This document shows positions 1 to 12,602 of a stretch of 64,000 bases of DNA, one piece after another. Position numbers and translations under genes: made by a program. The notes beneath the pieces were generated by a model. The model did not search any database. It was not told the DNA's origin and saw only the letters and a list, made by a program, of their open reading frames with translations. How positions within the stretch are numbered: position 1 is the stretch's first letter; each line of letters opens with the position of its first letter. The stretch comes from Terfezia claveryi (Eukaryota; Ascomycota; Pezizomycetes; Pezizales; Pezizaceae). The stretch lies in NCBI GenBank assembly GCA_015179025.1, contig WHUX01000006.1, forward strand, positions 124,001 to 188,000. The letters are read 5' to 3'.

Positions 1-2970
1 ATGTGCTCATGGATGGTGATTCTACTGGGTTATCGTATGAAGGGAAGGGTAATGACGTCAACATGAAGATTGGCTATCGGTTGGCTGTTACGAGATTTAA
101 CTCAAAACAGTAGTATATTTGGTCTTGGCAGTAAAGTGCCAAGCCGACTACACTAGACCGGAATAAGTGGACATATTATTCGCTCGGCAATCGCCCCGAT
201 CTCATCTCATCTTGAGCTACAACAGTCACCCGATAAATATAGGGGTATATTTTCACATGTGTACTGGTGCCTCGTGATAACAAGACTATTATTATGTGAG
301 TAGAATGTGATGTAGTTGTACCTAGGTTTCTCGATGGCATTTGTTTGATTTGCTAATATAACCAGGTTTCTATTACTCGAAGATTCTCTTTTCGACATGG
401 GGAACCGAGCTTGTGATAGGTACTTCTCCCGGGAGTCATGTTGAACTGTAATACTTGTCAATCACAGCAAGGCTTCCTGTGTCTCATATAATATCCATGT
501 GAAGTCACTCTTGTTTTCTGGATAAAACCTGTTTTCATGGCATAACATTCCTTTACCCAAGGGGTTCGGTGGAAATCGATCGTATATACAGTTATCTCAA
601 GATCACCTCAATGATCAGCATTAATAGTGGTTCCTTGCTGGTGTGTTTCAGAGCATCACCCAAGCCAACGTTAGTTTGAATATTCCAATGTTGAAGGAGC
701 GGTATATCCCGGACACCACGCATCCCCTTCCATGGAGGTAGCATAGGAATGTTAATTCGGGCTCCTAGGGATCGCTGAAAGCTGTGGTGATCATTGTGGC
801 AAGCTAGGGGCAAGATCAGATGTTTATTTTGAGTAACCCATATCGTTCGCCTTTCCAGGGCCCAGCTTCTATCCGGAAGGAAAGAAGAAACATCCCAGTC
901 ATTTGATGATATTATGGGATAAACGACTGAAGTCCCACAGGGAGAAGGATTTGGTAGATACAGCTTAAAGGGCAGCTGAGCCTTAGGTGAGGAATGAATA
1001 CATATACCGATTTAGGAAAATTAGGGGACGAGGACGAGACTGTATGAATGCCAGAGCTTAGGTATTGAGCATTGCAGCGGGGCCGTCTTGGTTACTGGGA
1101 GATGTACAGTAGAGTACAGGCCAGAAATTAAGGGACGGGGAGGGTGGGCGTATTGTGGTCGGTAATATAGCAGGGAAATTTCAAAGTAGGTACGGTACTC
1201 ATATAGAGAGAAGCATATCCAAACATTTAATGAAGTACGGAATACTGCCGATGCATATACATTGGCAGAAAATTTCTTACCCTGTATAATGATGCCACTT
1301 GTGCATCCATACGTTTGGGCGTCTTGTGCAAGAGGGAACGAAGTAGGCTACTGAGGCATGTGGGGCCGATGGCCCATGCATGAGCCACAGCCCTTCGTCC
1401 CAAATGCTATCATGTGCGTGACGACCATGAGCGCGGGATCCGACGACCCTTGCCGATCACGACCGTACGCCCAATTAGGTATCCACGTTCCATTCTGTGT
1501 CATATTGATCTACTGCAGCTATTGACCTGGTGAACAGATATATATATGGTATCGAAGCGTTTTCCAACTATGGTATCCTCCTCGGTACGAGACGCCCGCA
1601 ATCTACTCAGCGTCTGCTACCTTTGACATATCTGCAACTCCCGCCACCTTTATCCAAGTAAGTCTGTTTTTGACGATATCACCCCTCAGTGCCCTTACAC
1701 TACTCTGAAACGCAAAATCCAAGCTGACGTTGCTAGGAACTGTACAAGTACGCGAGGTGCTATTGAACCGCATCAAGTCCACCCCTCGTACTAGCCCCAC
1801 GGCTCAGTGGGATTCAACAAAATCCCCCTCCTTCCTGGAGGACCGCTTGTACATTCCTTTTCAGGCAATTCAGGCGAAGCTCATAGGATCTCCAAACGAA
1901 ATAAAAGGATCTGAGCCCTCTTGTTCGTTTTGTTCGTTTTGTCGAATGTGTGGTTTGACTGCAGGACGCAAGTGCATATGCAGAACTAACACAACTGCTG
2001 CAGTGTGGCTCAGTATGACATTGGCTCGACAACCTGGACCCTACATATCAGGCAGAAATCATAACTTTCAATATTTTTGTCAAGGTTTTACAAAGGAGGT
2101 GGACAAAAAAAAAAAAGGAAAATACCAAACAGTTACGGATAGATTTCTTTGATTTTACATTTAGGGGCACTGTGAAGTTGATACCCTTAAATATCTACAC
2201 TTTTCTTGTGAATTTTGTTGCAATCTCAAATAACAAGGATATAATTGTGGCGACTAACCAGGTGGAATTTTCCATAATATCAAATCGACTTCCAGAAAGG
2301 GTAGCGGAGCGGGCCGGGTGAATTGTCTCTCACTCAACCTTAGGCCCTCTCCTGCTGCTCAACCAAGGTCGCCTGTTTCACTATACTTGAAAGAGGGCTT
2401 AATGCTCATTTGAACACACTGCCGTAAGTTCCTGAACTAAACCTGATTTAAATGCACGTGCGGTGAAGGGCACAGAGCAGATCTAGAGGGAATGAGCAGA
2501 AAAAGAGGCGGCGGTGATTGGTGGAAACAGACGTTACTGGAATTTGCTAATATGGGGGTAAACAGTTGGTTCGCGACACAGTGCATCTCGCACAATTCAC
2601 GGACTTCACGGCTTAATTGCCTTACTTCATGGGCTTGCCGTCCACTGCAAGCTCCCGTTGGTTTGACGGCATTGTGGGGTGATCAAACGGCGAAAATCTC
2701 TCTCAATTGCAAGCCATCGATCGAGGCCTGCGCTCTTGATGCTTTGACGATCAAACCATATACCCAATCATTGAAGACAGAGACAGCCCCCACTGTCAAA
2801 GCTACTGGTCTAGCACATACAGTTGGTCAGCACACGTACGGCATTTTCTGTTTCTTAATTACTTCTCTTTGCCCTTGGAAGAGCTCGATCTATTCTCTCC
2901 TTTAAAGTACGGCCGAGATATTACACAAAATAAACGACTCACTAGGATTGCTGACGGATATCCAGCGAGA
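1..2970. other. Intergenic stretch, no supported gene
   Basis: Only short open frames without family resemblance or plausible exon structure are present. An A-rich run lies near 2105-2118. The last 100 bases before the next gene stay open in its frame but lack an upstream ATG. No RNA gene or transposon end was recognised. Confidence 0.6.
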
Positions 2971-4947
2971 ATGAGAGCACAAGACATTATGGACCGACCT
3001 ACAACACCGCTATCAGGAACGTCGTTTCGGGCTTTTGAAGCTTCGCCGGTGGATAGGAAGGGTACATTTGGTCCTCTATTGACACCAGTAACACCAGCAA
3101 GGAGCATCAAGCGTCTGGGTACGATACCGTTCAGCGAGATTATAGATGAGAATGACAAGTTGGTTGTTCCTAAGAACACAAGGAGACCTAATCCTTCTAC
3201 GGCAAATACAGCATTGCGGTTGTCGACTGCTAGTTTAGGGGCTGTGAGGAGGTCGGAGACGTCTAGTTCAGCAATTACTGCATTGAATTCGTTTTATTCT
3301 GCTTTGGAAGACGAAGGGGATGATGGGGCCAGGAGAACGGTAGTCTCGACTTTGGAGGGTCCAGTGGAGATGCAAGGAGATGGTAGTAACGTGTCCGAGG
3401 TTGCGAACTTCGCCGACTCGCTGAGAGAAAGAAGAGAGAGTTATGATACAACGATGTATGAACCATCATCTGCACCATCTAGTCCACAACGAGGGAGGGG
3501 TGGGGATGACAGTACGTATCATTTCAGCAGTCATCTCTCACCACCTCCTAGGGCATCAATGATCCGTCAATCTATTCTCATCAAATCAGCCCCATCTTCC
3601 CCCAAACAAGCGGCTACTGACCTGCTATCTCCTGCCGTGAACAAGACGCCACTACCTCGCCTCCTATCCAGTACATCAACACAGTGCTCACTTTCATCTT
3701 CCAATATAACGCTTAAATCTCCTCGTGCCAGGTTCTGTACATATACATCCATTCACACTGGCATACGATGTCATGCGCCCACTACAGAACTCCAAACCTT
3801 GTGCCCAATCCACTTACACCACGCCCGCTCCCCTGGGATGAATCGGGGAAGTATCGACCAGAGTGAGAACAGGCGTGTTCGAAGAGATGACTCTATATCT
3901 AAAGCTTTCAGGCTATGTGACAACTTCCAATCTGCCCGAAACAGTCCACGACGAACACCATATACACGATCTCCTGCACGGCATTCCTCGGATGACAATC
4001 TTCAGGGGAATAACCTTCTAACAGGGCTTGCCATACCTTCATATATGTCTGACAGTGATGGGATGCAAACTGCCACGAACTCCCCGACTCTACTTGTACA
4101 CCCTCCCTCAAACCAGATGCCAGCAGCTGGATACCCACTATCAAATCTGGCAACGATTCCTTCAACAGCACGCTCTGCATCCTTTGTTGAAAGTGGCGAG
4201 GGTGAACTATATCTTGGATATCCCTTTATAGATAACGGCCCCATGATACCAGGCTGCACGGTTATTGATTGGAAGACAAACGAATCTAGACGGAGGGAGT
4301 ACGAGGAGGCAGACCGCCGGAGAAAGGGGTTGTGGGGCTGGCTCAGGAGACGAATACGCTCATTATGCTGTGTCAAAGACCAGAGTGAGTTCTGGGAGGG
4401 CGGGCCAGATGGAGGTGACGGAGGCAGTGTGAGGAGGTACAGGCTTGTTCTGCCAGAGGAGCAGGAGAAAGATAAAGCAGCAGAACCAGAGGAAATAGGC
4501 TTTGTGTCGGTGGTTACAGCTTCTCAGACTGCCGCTTCGGGAGCCGATTGGAATGAGCCTGCTTCGGTGCCATCGACAGCTGGAGGGGTCAGGAATTCAT
4601 TTGCTGGGAGGCAGGAGAACAAGTTGGAGGGGGTGGTGGTAAGGAGAGCAAGTGTTGCTGGAGAATTGAGATGGAGGGGGGCGTCTTCAATGCCACCATT
4701 GAAAGATCTGTCTACTGTGAGCGTTTTGGAGAAGGTGGACTCATATGGGTCAACAGATTCACATGCCTATAATCAGGGCCATGATCACATGGCGGTCATG
4801 AGTGGGCAACCCCCGCCATCAATTGCTTCTTCTTTCTCATCCCCACGGAGGGTGGTGGGGAAGAGTAAAAGTGCTAGTGAGGATAGTACATCGTTTTGGA
4901 GGAGAAGGAAAGGCGAAAGGTGGTCGAGTACTGCGGTGGTACTTTAA
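2971..4947 (+). CDS. Conserved-looking Ser/Pro-rich fungal protein of unknown function
   Basis: Single open frame of 658 codons from the first in-frame ATG (MRAQDIMDRP); a second ATG six codons on is possible, and the frame is open for another 100 bases upstream without an ATG. I do not recognise the family. Most of the protein is low-complexity Ser/Thr/Pro/Arg sequence with many SP and TP pairs, so likely phosphorylated and disordered. Two denser patches stand out: a Cys-containing stretch near residues 250-275 (ARFCTYTSIHTGIRCHAP) and a segment near 410-475 that contains a tyrosine/glycine motif (ELYLGYPFIDNGPMIPG), then a highly basic aromatic helix (RRRKGLWGWLRRRIRSLCC). The basic, tryptophan-rich helix could bind membranes, but this is inference. 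No transmembrane segment or signal peptide is seen. The gene stands alone, with long empty flanks. Confidence 0.75.
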   Translation: MRAQDIMDRPTTPLSGTSFRAFEASPVDRKGTFGPLLTPVTPARSIKRLGTIPFSEIIDENDKLVVPKNTRRPNPSTANTALRLSTASLGAVRRSETSSSAITALNSFYSALEDEGDDGARRTVVSTLEGPVEMQGDGSNVSEVANFADSLRERRESYDTTMYEPSSAPSSPQRGRGGDDSTYHFSSHLSPPPRASMIRQSILIKSAPSSPKQAATDLLSPAVNKTPLPRLLSSTSTQCSLSSSNITLKSPRARFCTYTSIHTGIRCHAPTTELQTLCPIHLHHARSPGMNRGSIDQSENRRVRRDDSISKAFRLCDNFQSARNSPRRTPYTRSPARHSSDDNLQGNNLLTGLAIPSYMSDSDGMQTATNSPTLLVHPPSNQMPAAGYPLSNLATIPSTARSASFVESGEGELYLGYPFIDNGPMIPGCTVIDWKTNESRRREYEEADRRRKGLWGWLRRRIRSLCCVKDQSEFWEGGPDGGDGGSVRRYRLVLPEEQEKDKAAEPEEIGFVSVVTASQTAASGADWNEPASVPSTAGGVRNSFAGRQENKLEGVVVRRASVAGELRWRGASSMPPLKDLSTVSVLEKVDSYGSTDSHAYNQGHDHMAVMSGQPPPSIASSFSSPRRVVGKSKSASEDSTSFWRRRKGERWSSTAVVL

Positions 4948-7900
4948 GAAACTGCACTTACTCCTTACGACATTGTTAAGGCACATGGCGTTTTCTACTT
5001 TAGATATTCTTCTATCTCAGCTAGGGCGGTTCCTCCTCATACTTCTAATTCTTATGATCTGGTGGATATTTTCTATATCTTCAATTTTTCTTTCTTTTTC
5101 CACGACGGGCGACAGGCGTTTTATTCCATCCAACCATCTCGATCACCTAATCCTAGGGGCTTGATTTACCGAGAAGACAATTACCAAAAGCCCCACTATT
5201 TGGATCTCGCTCAATATCACATCATACCCAAGGGTTTCCGAATATTCGACCACATTATGAATTTGCAACGTTCGGCACTTTTCATTTCCAATTGATAGTC
5301 ACTTGCCTTTCCTTCCTTAAGCGGAGTATACATTCTAGACGTTGTTGTTTTTGGAAAAGATTTTTCCTTTCCAAATTGGTTACTTGTTATCCTCAGTTTT
5401 TTTCATTAAATCCGTTTGGTAGATTTTGTTCTTCGGATTTGTTTGTGTTTAGCTATTTGTGGCTACAGAATGAAATAGGGGTGGCGACGGTGCCGGCTTC
5501 AGGTTTGCTCGAGCACACTGGAGACCCGGGCAGATTGTTACACGGGCCCTTTGCGGCCGGGAGTATTTGAGGATTGAGGAGATTATAGAGCGGAGGAGGA
5601 CCAGATGTTCATAAACGTGTTAGAGGACCCAGCGTTCTTTTAAGAGATATATGGAGGGTATGTGTAATGTTAATAATGCCAAAGAAATGGTAATGACTGA
5701 TCTCAGTGGCTGCTAAATACGATTTGTATGATAAACGAGCACCGCACATATTTTTTCGTGACTTCTTGTGCACGGTTGAGGGTAATAATTGATCGTTATT
5801 CAGCTGGCTCAAAATTTCCCTTACATCGTCCCTTTTCTACATAGGTGCCATCACATATTCCAATCAAGGGAAGTACTCTTTCTGCTATATACAGTCATGG
5901 AACCAAGATATCCCTCTCCTACAACCTCCTCATAGCTATTCAGTCAACCACCTCACTGCCTGTGCGAATGCAGACTCTGATTGGAATTGCACAACCTGAA
6001 CCTTAGAACTTCCTCTTACAGTAAAGCTGTGCTCTGTGCGGCCGTATAGAGAAAGTTGGTAGTCGGGGCGGTGTTAGTGGGACTGGGGTATCGGAGCTCT
6101 TTGGTGAATATTTCGTCTGATTCTAGATGTCTGAAGGTGGGTATGAGCACGACGCTTTTGAATTCTTACCTACGGTTACACGATCTTGGGGAGAACTGAA
6201 TATAAGAACGGTCATTACCAATACCCAATTCCCAATATAGTTCGAGTAGCCGCAGACATTTGCACCAAGCATATCCCTACCACACCGAGCGTTCTCCGGC
6301 TCTGTTTCCGCCATAAGTGGAAATGAATATCTTTTGGCTCACGAAGAAGCGAAATTTACTGAATTCTTTCAGAAACCAATTATATTCCTGGTCAACCGCA
6401 GGCTGTATAACTTCTAGTCCGTGAACTTCCAGCCAATTATAGAGAGTAAATTCATGAGGATGCTAATCCACTGGGGGGAAACGCCTTGCCTCTGTAGATG
6501 TCTGGCACAATCACAAAGTAACCATGTGCAGCGAATTTATCTGCCCAACTATAATGAAAAATATGTCAGCCGAGTCAGCCCAAGCAGTAATATTTTAGGG
6601 TTTGCTGATGGTGACTAATAGCAGACGACTAGCCTCCAATAAGAGTATTGGACCTTACTTTAAAGTACCACTCATTTTGATCTTATTCACATGTGCAAAG
6701 AAGAGGATGACCTTGATCTTGCAGGTGTCTTTCCGATTTGGTGGGTAAGAGAAGTATGTCTCTGCTGTAAACCACAGGAGTATGGATTCAGATGATGATG
6801 ATGTGGAGAGAATAAACGTACAGCCATGAAAAAAATTTGAACTCGTCTTTGGGAGATGTGCTCATGAGCACAGCACTCTTCCGGGCGGATTAGAGGCCAT
6901 AGAAAAGAACTAGTTAAATAGAAGTAAAAAAATTATAAGACAGTTGTAGATATATACATGAGCTCGTGTGTTGTAGGGGACCTGTGGAATAGAGATGGTA
7001 ACAAAATGATCTGACTTTTGTTTAGCTATCTTGACTTACTGCACAGGGTACTCAAGTACTTCTAAAGTTAGGGTAATTTATTCTACTCACAAAGTAAAAT
7101 AATATGATCAATATATAACCTAGGGAAAGTGTATACTAACGCGTCCAATACTTTCAAAATTGAGGACGAGGAGAGAATCTGGTTGGCACATTCATACCGG
7201 TACAGCTATAAGTACAGGACAGTAAATCTGATATCTGTAAATAACAGAATAATTTCTTTCACACAGCTTTGAGAGAGATTCCGCAGTAGTCATGCCCGGG
7301 TATGACTCAGATCAAGGGTTTGGTTGACATCATATCCTTCAGAATTCGACATCCCAGCGAATCACCTGACATCGTCGGGCTGGAAAAGAACGTCAGCGTT
7401 AAAATTGAGCCGAGATCTAGGTAAATCTGTTGTGTTTAGAAGTTGATTTAAGCTAAAAGTTATAGTAGGCCTAAAGAACTACGTGGGGCAACATTGTTTT
7501 CTAATACATACGTACTGTAAGTGAGTTCAATCTTTGGAACGTGAGCAAGTTTTGATTTCCCAAAGAAAAGTATGGTGCTTGGCATACGGACGTCATCCGC
7601 ATTTGGACTGTATGTTACAACATCAAGAGTGCAAACAAACCGAAAGTACAGCAAAAAATTCCCTGTAAAAGGATTCTCAGAAGTGGTGAGGGTCTTTGGA
7701 CCCCATAGGTGTCTAGCAGAAGGACCGTTCCCGGCCTTTTGACTAGGCTTCGAAACCAAGCATACTTAAGTACACATTCCCCTCATCAGCCTCTTTTGGG
7801 CCGTATCCGCAAACACCTACCCTTGTGAAGTATGGCTCTGATTCTCATCCAACGAAGGAACACGTACCCTGTCAGTTCATGATCGCTGAGTGCTGTCAAC

Positions 7901-8227
7901 CAATAAAACTCTCTGAGCACAGAAAGCCCGACATTACCCCTCGGAATGGGTCAGATTATCCTCCGCCGTTACCAATTGAATCAGGTTCATAAGCATAGCA
8001 AATGCATTCTTACAAAACCCTTTGCATTCGACCTTTCACCAGACGTCTCTGGTGACAGCTGCAGTTAACCACCTGCACCGACCGCTACCTACTAGTACTT
8101 CTATGCATATAATTACTTAGCTGCAGGAAGAGAAAAACTTAAGAGATATTAACCTACCGCTACTCCTCACTTGGTTTGCATACGGATCCTCTCATCGCCA
8201 GATTCAACGTTTGGCTTTGATATTTTG
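4948..8227. other. Intergenic stretch of 3.3 kb, no supported gene
   Basis: AT-rich sequence with scattered short frames in all six phases, none with domain resemblance. It contains the 3' flank of the preceding gene and the 5' flank of the sterol acyltransferase gene. No transposon termini or RNA genes were recognised. Confidence 0.6.
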
Positions 8228-10771
8228 ATGAGAATGGAGGATATTTCGCACGATGCTACGATGGGTGGCTCGACATCCGTCCGATTTCGAAAAGCTATTG
8301 CTTCTGGGGGGCTTGGTGTAAGACCCCTTGGCCCCAGGTACAGCTACTCAACGACAGATATTCCAACAGCGACTCTGGATATAGATGCGGAACGCCGAGT
8401 AGGAGTCTTCACTGGAGAAAGGATACGGGCTAGAGACGTGCCCGACTCACCTACGTCAAGCTCTTCAGAGAGTGGCCTTACTGGCGATATTGTTACAGAT
8501 GGCCAATCTATACCAGTGCGACTGGAGAAGATACTCGGTAACCATGGTCGAAAGCATTATATGCTGAAGGTGGATGGGGACATTCGTGAGATTCTGGTGG
8601 AGATGGAGAAGGAGCAACGAAGGCAACACGTTAGTGGGAAGAAAGGGCATAGAAGGAAACGATTTAGTGATGTGAGCTCGGCTTCATTCAAGTTGATTCG
8701 AGTTGGTTTGCTGATTGAGTCTTTTTGGTAGTTGGTTTTCACAAAACAATTCACTACATTTGACAGACTCAATCCAGAGTCTAGAAAATCACCATTCCAT
8801 GGGTTCTATACACTATTCTGGTAGAGTTACCCAAGCCTTATAGGCAGAAGCAAGGACTGATGGTCCATGATCAATCAACTGTAGGCTCGGGGTCTCTATC
8901 ACGGTGATTCAGATAGCGGCAAATACATATCGTGCTACAGGGTCGATTTTGGGCCATGATATCATAGCCATCATGTTTCGGCCGGACAAATTCATTGACT
9001 GTATGGTTATGGATTTTGTAATGTGCTTTAGCACTATGGCATGGTGCGTACCACTACATAAAGCAATAGCTAAGGGCTACATAAGGTGGGCGGGTATGGG
9101 TTGGGTTCTTCAGAGCGTATGTAGCCGGCAACATCTGTTGGTAAATGTTTACTTACGCCAGGTCTAGATCTGGGAATTTGTGCACATGGTTGGGGTTATT
9201 TATTACACGCTTTATAGGGAATGGCCATGGATCCAAACAGTAAGTCACCTACCCTGGGAAATGAGCCTGGGCTAACTCTTTTGTGACTAGGTATTCATTG
9301 TACTCCACTTGATGGTGATCCTTATGAAGCAACATTCATACACTTTCTACAACGGCCATCTCTCAGAGGTTTACCGTAGGTCAGTAATCATCGAGGGTAC
9401 ATTATCAGAGCTGCAGATTGCTCAAGATGACGGTAAACTCATTGCCTCCCATGGAAAAGTCGAACATCATCACAACCACCAGGATGGTATCAGAAAAGAA
9501 CACTCTAGCGTCAGAACTGTTAATGACCCAGCTATTGATGCTGTGTTATGTGGCCTCATTCTCAAAGATGGGCAAGAGCTGGGCCATGAACAGATCGACC
9601 AACTCCGGGCAATTCTTGAAAAGGAATTAGAACAATGTGAAATTGAGCTGGGGAAAAAGGAAAACATGAAGTATCCGGATAATGTGACGTGGATTAATTA
9701 CTTAGAATATCTCTTTTTTCCAACGTAAGGAGCCCCCAGCCCCTTGAGTATTTTGTTGGCCATCTCTAATATACATCTGTAGTGTCGTCTATGAACTTGA
9801 TTATCCCCGTCAACCAAATATCGACTGGGGGTATGTGGCAGAGAAGATGATTGCCACATTTGGCGTTTTGGGGATTATGATCATTATTTCACAGCATTAC
9901 ATTTGGCCGGTGGTTCTTAGGAGCCACGAGCTGAGACAGCTACCAATTACAGATAGGCTGAAGGAATTTCCATGTAAGTTACCATACATATATTGATTGG
10001 GGTTTGACGATTAAATGAAAATGAAGGGATTTTGAACGATCTCATCGTCCCATTCATTATTGAGTATATGGTAAGAATGCTCCTGTCACATTATTGTTAA
10101 AAGCTAATGCGTGATGTAGATGGTATGGTATTTGATATGGGAGTGTATTCTCAACTTACTCGGTGAATTGATGAGATTCGCCGACAGAGGCTTCTATGGC
10201 AGTTGGTGGAACAGTGTGGTATGTTATAAACATCACATGTTTTGGGAATCGCGTGCTAAACCTCTAAAGACCTGGGATCAGTTCGCTCGTGATTGGAACA
10301 AACCGGTCCACAGCTTCCTTCTTCGACATGTATATCACTCCAGCATTTCTGCATATCAGGTGTCAAAGCCAACGGCCACACTTATTACCTTCTTCCTCTC
10401 CGCATGTGTGCATGAGCTAGTATGCTTGGACAAATCACTGAGCACTGTTTTATATTGTACTAACCGATGCTCAGGTGATGTGGTGTATCTTCAAAAAGCT
10501 GCGGGGATATTTACTGTAGGCTGTCATTATCCTGACTCTTCACAGAGGAATGCTAACGACGTATTTCATAGATGTATGCAAATGCTACAACTTCCATTAG
10601 TTCTGCTTTCTAGGACACGCTTCTTCAGAAACAGAGATACATTGGGGAACGTCATGTTCTGGATTAGTATCTACACAGGCATGTCTCCTAACACTAGTTT
10701 CCGACCATCTCTAACCTTTTTTAATATATATAGGCCCCTCATTCTTGTGCAGCTTATACTTGATTATATAG
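8228..10771 (+). CDS. ARE2: Sterol O-acyltransferase (ACAT/ARE-type MBOAT)
   Basis: Esterifies sterols with fatty acyl-CoA in the ER membrane for lipid-droplet storage. I derive 12 exons: 8228-8671, 8732-8820, 8885-9116, 9168-9239, 9291-9724, 9783-9973, 10027-10070, 10120-10218, 10270-10419, 10475-10515, 10572-10678, 10734-10771. They sum to 1941 nt (646 aa) with every phase matching. Family landmarks in order: SPFHGFYTLFW, several membrane segments, the FYxDWWN signature (here FYGSWWN, 10192-10212), WNKPVHSFLLRHVYHSS, the HEL segment with the catalytic His (SACVHELVM), FKKLRGYL, SRTRF, TLGNV and a short TGPSFLCSLYLII C-terminus typical of ARE proteins. The start is the first ATG of the open exon (MRMEDIS); ATG 8234 is an alternative. 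Odd points: the signature Asp is Ser, and the last intron has a GC donor. ARE1 versus ARE2 cannot be told apart here. Confidence 0.93.
10679..10733 (+). other. GC-AG intron in the sterol acyltransferase gene
   Basis: The donor is GCATGT and the acceptor is TATATAG. Splicing here gives the conserved C-terminal TGP-(S/F)-LCSLYLI sequence and a stop at 10769-10771. Unspliced reading stays open but loses family similarity. Confidence 0.8.
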
Positions 10772-11064
10772 CGAGACATGTAGATTGATATGAAATGACG
10801 AATATTGTTGAATGAATTATAATTCTTTATATGCAGTCTTATGCCCATCATGAAAAATTGTTATAATATGTAGATGCCAAGATATTGCTCATGCTAGTTA
10901 GTAATACATGTAGGGTTTGCCCTCCGCACTAGTTTTGCATCCGCACACATTTCGGGGATTACAGGATTAGCTTGGTGCGTGGATGGAGTGAAATCGCCCA
11001 ACGACCGACCCATCGCCAGGGACGCCCCGCTATACACGAAAACCACGACGACTAAATCATTTAA

Positions 11065-12107
11065 ATGTAAGCCAATTTTACTTTCTTTTAGGGGGATTTG
11101 GAAGTATGGAGTTTGGAAAGGGATGGACCACAATATTTCAATTACCGAATGTTAAGGGAGCGGATCAAGAAACTGCCACATGGAAGAGGGATATTGAGAA
11201 AGATGCATAACGGGGTGAAGAAGGGGGCCAATATTGACAACCGGGATTATAACATCAGCCACTGGGGAGCCTCTCTCACTACAGCCTCATACTTATGGAT
11301 AAAGACAAGTTTTACGGATACAGCCCGGGGTTGTGGGAACCATGGATCTGATAGAAATTCATATGGAAGGAGTTGAGGCTGACTGACGATTCTACTTTCA
11401 TAGGGTCAATCTCCGAACTCAGAAGCGCCTCGCTGCGTCCGTGATGGACTGCGGTAAGAGAAAGGTGTGGTTGGACCCAAATGAGATGAGCGACATTTCC
11501 AACGCCAACTCCCGTGAGTTTTCCGCTGCTGTTTGGTTTGAAGGCTGGTTTAAAATAAGTATCTAACAACATCGATACTCAGGCCAAAGTATCCGCAAGC
11601 TCGTCTCCGACGGCTTGATCATTAAGAAGCCAGTCACCATGCACTCCCGCTCCAGAACCCGTGCTCTCCTGGCCGCCAAGCGTGCTGGCCGTCACACTGG
11701 CTTCGGTAAGCGCAAGGGTACTGCCGATGCCCGTATGCCTTCCCAGGTCCTCTGGATGCGTCGTCTCCGTGTCCTGAGGAGACTCCTAGTCAAGTACAGA
11801 GGAGATGGCAAGATTGACAAGCATCTCTACCACTCTCTCTACAAGGCCTCCAAGGGTAACACCTTTAAGCACAAGAGGGCGTTGGTTGAGCACGTAAGTT
11901 ACCTCATGGCTGCCGTCGAAGAAAACAAAACTAATTAATGGCATGTAGATCCACAAGGCCAAGGCTGAGAAGGCCCGTGAGAAGGCCCTCAAGGACGACA
12001 TGGACGCCAAGCGAGCGAAGACCAAGGCTGCCCGTGAGAGGAGGTTACAGAGGAAAGAGGAGAAGAGGACTGCCATGATTGCCGAAGTCGAGGAGGAGGC
12101 GAAATAA
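11065..12107 (+). CDS. RPL19: 60S ribosomal protein eL19
   Basis: Component of the large ribosomal subunit. Exons are ..11066, 11404-11513, 11583-11893 and 11949-12107. The coding sum is 582 nt (193 aa), the usual length. Protein landmarks: [24 protein letters not shown], then [54 protein letters not shown] and a long basic/acidic C-terminal helix. Every eL19 begins M-V-N-L-R or close to it, and exon 2 starts with G-GTC-AAT after the acceptor at 11402-11403. The ATG is therefore interrupted after AT. The best donor is GTAAGC at 11067, giving a 337-nt first intron; an AT|GTTAAG at about 11147 is a weaker alternative. Long first introns are common in ribosomal protein genes. The third intron (11894-11948) has a strong GTAAGT donor. 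Confidence 0.95.
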
Positions 12108-12602
12108 ACATTAATTTCGATAAGGAGATTGTGTAGGTTGTGTACGTGGTTTAAAAATAAAGCGGGCCGGGGGGCATTACGACTACGACTCTCAGCATGC
12201 GCGATTATCACCTGGTGTTCTGTGGTTCTTCTTTTTGCATCCTGTGTACAATGGTTAGGTTTACTGGGGTAAATGGGTTCCAGTGGAAAACAGGCGGGGA
12301 GCATTCGGGTGGTTGGTTGTTACTGACGATATAGTAAATCTTCCGCTCCTGGCTCGTCGTATTGCGGCTTTTTTTTCCCTGTTTTCTCTCTACATGGTTC
12401 TTTTATTCTTTCTCTCTTCATCTCGGTTGTCAATGGATTTTAGGGCTTTCATATCGAACGGTTTTCAATGAGCCTGGTGTTTTGAGGAAAGCTATGACCT
12501 TCGTGGTGTACCCTTGTGCAAGTGACCAGTCAGGAGCCATCTTTGATCATAGAGTATAGCTACAATCAGCACGCATTATCTCAAAACATATGTACAGTAG
12601 TT
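12108..12602. other. 3' flank of eL19, no gene seen
   Basis: Holds the eL19 3' untranslated region and a short spacer up to the inverted-repeat element. Only small open frames without resemblance are present. Confidence 0.6.

Noticed and set aside
1730..2152. 140-codon frame upstream of the first gene
   Set aside because: No family resemblance, biased by homopolymers, and overlapped by an equally open antisense frame.
10679..10788. Read-through end of the acyltransferase frame (MSPNTSFRPS...)
   Set aside because: Splicing the GC-AG intron yields the family C-terminus and a correct stop.
11098..11376. 92-codon open frame in the first intron of eL19
   Set aside because: No similarity, and it lies within the intron required to form the start codon.
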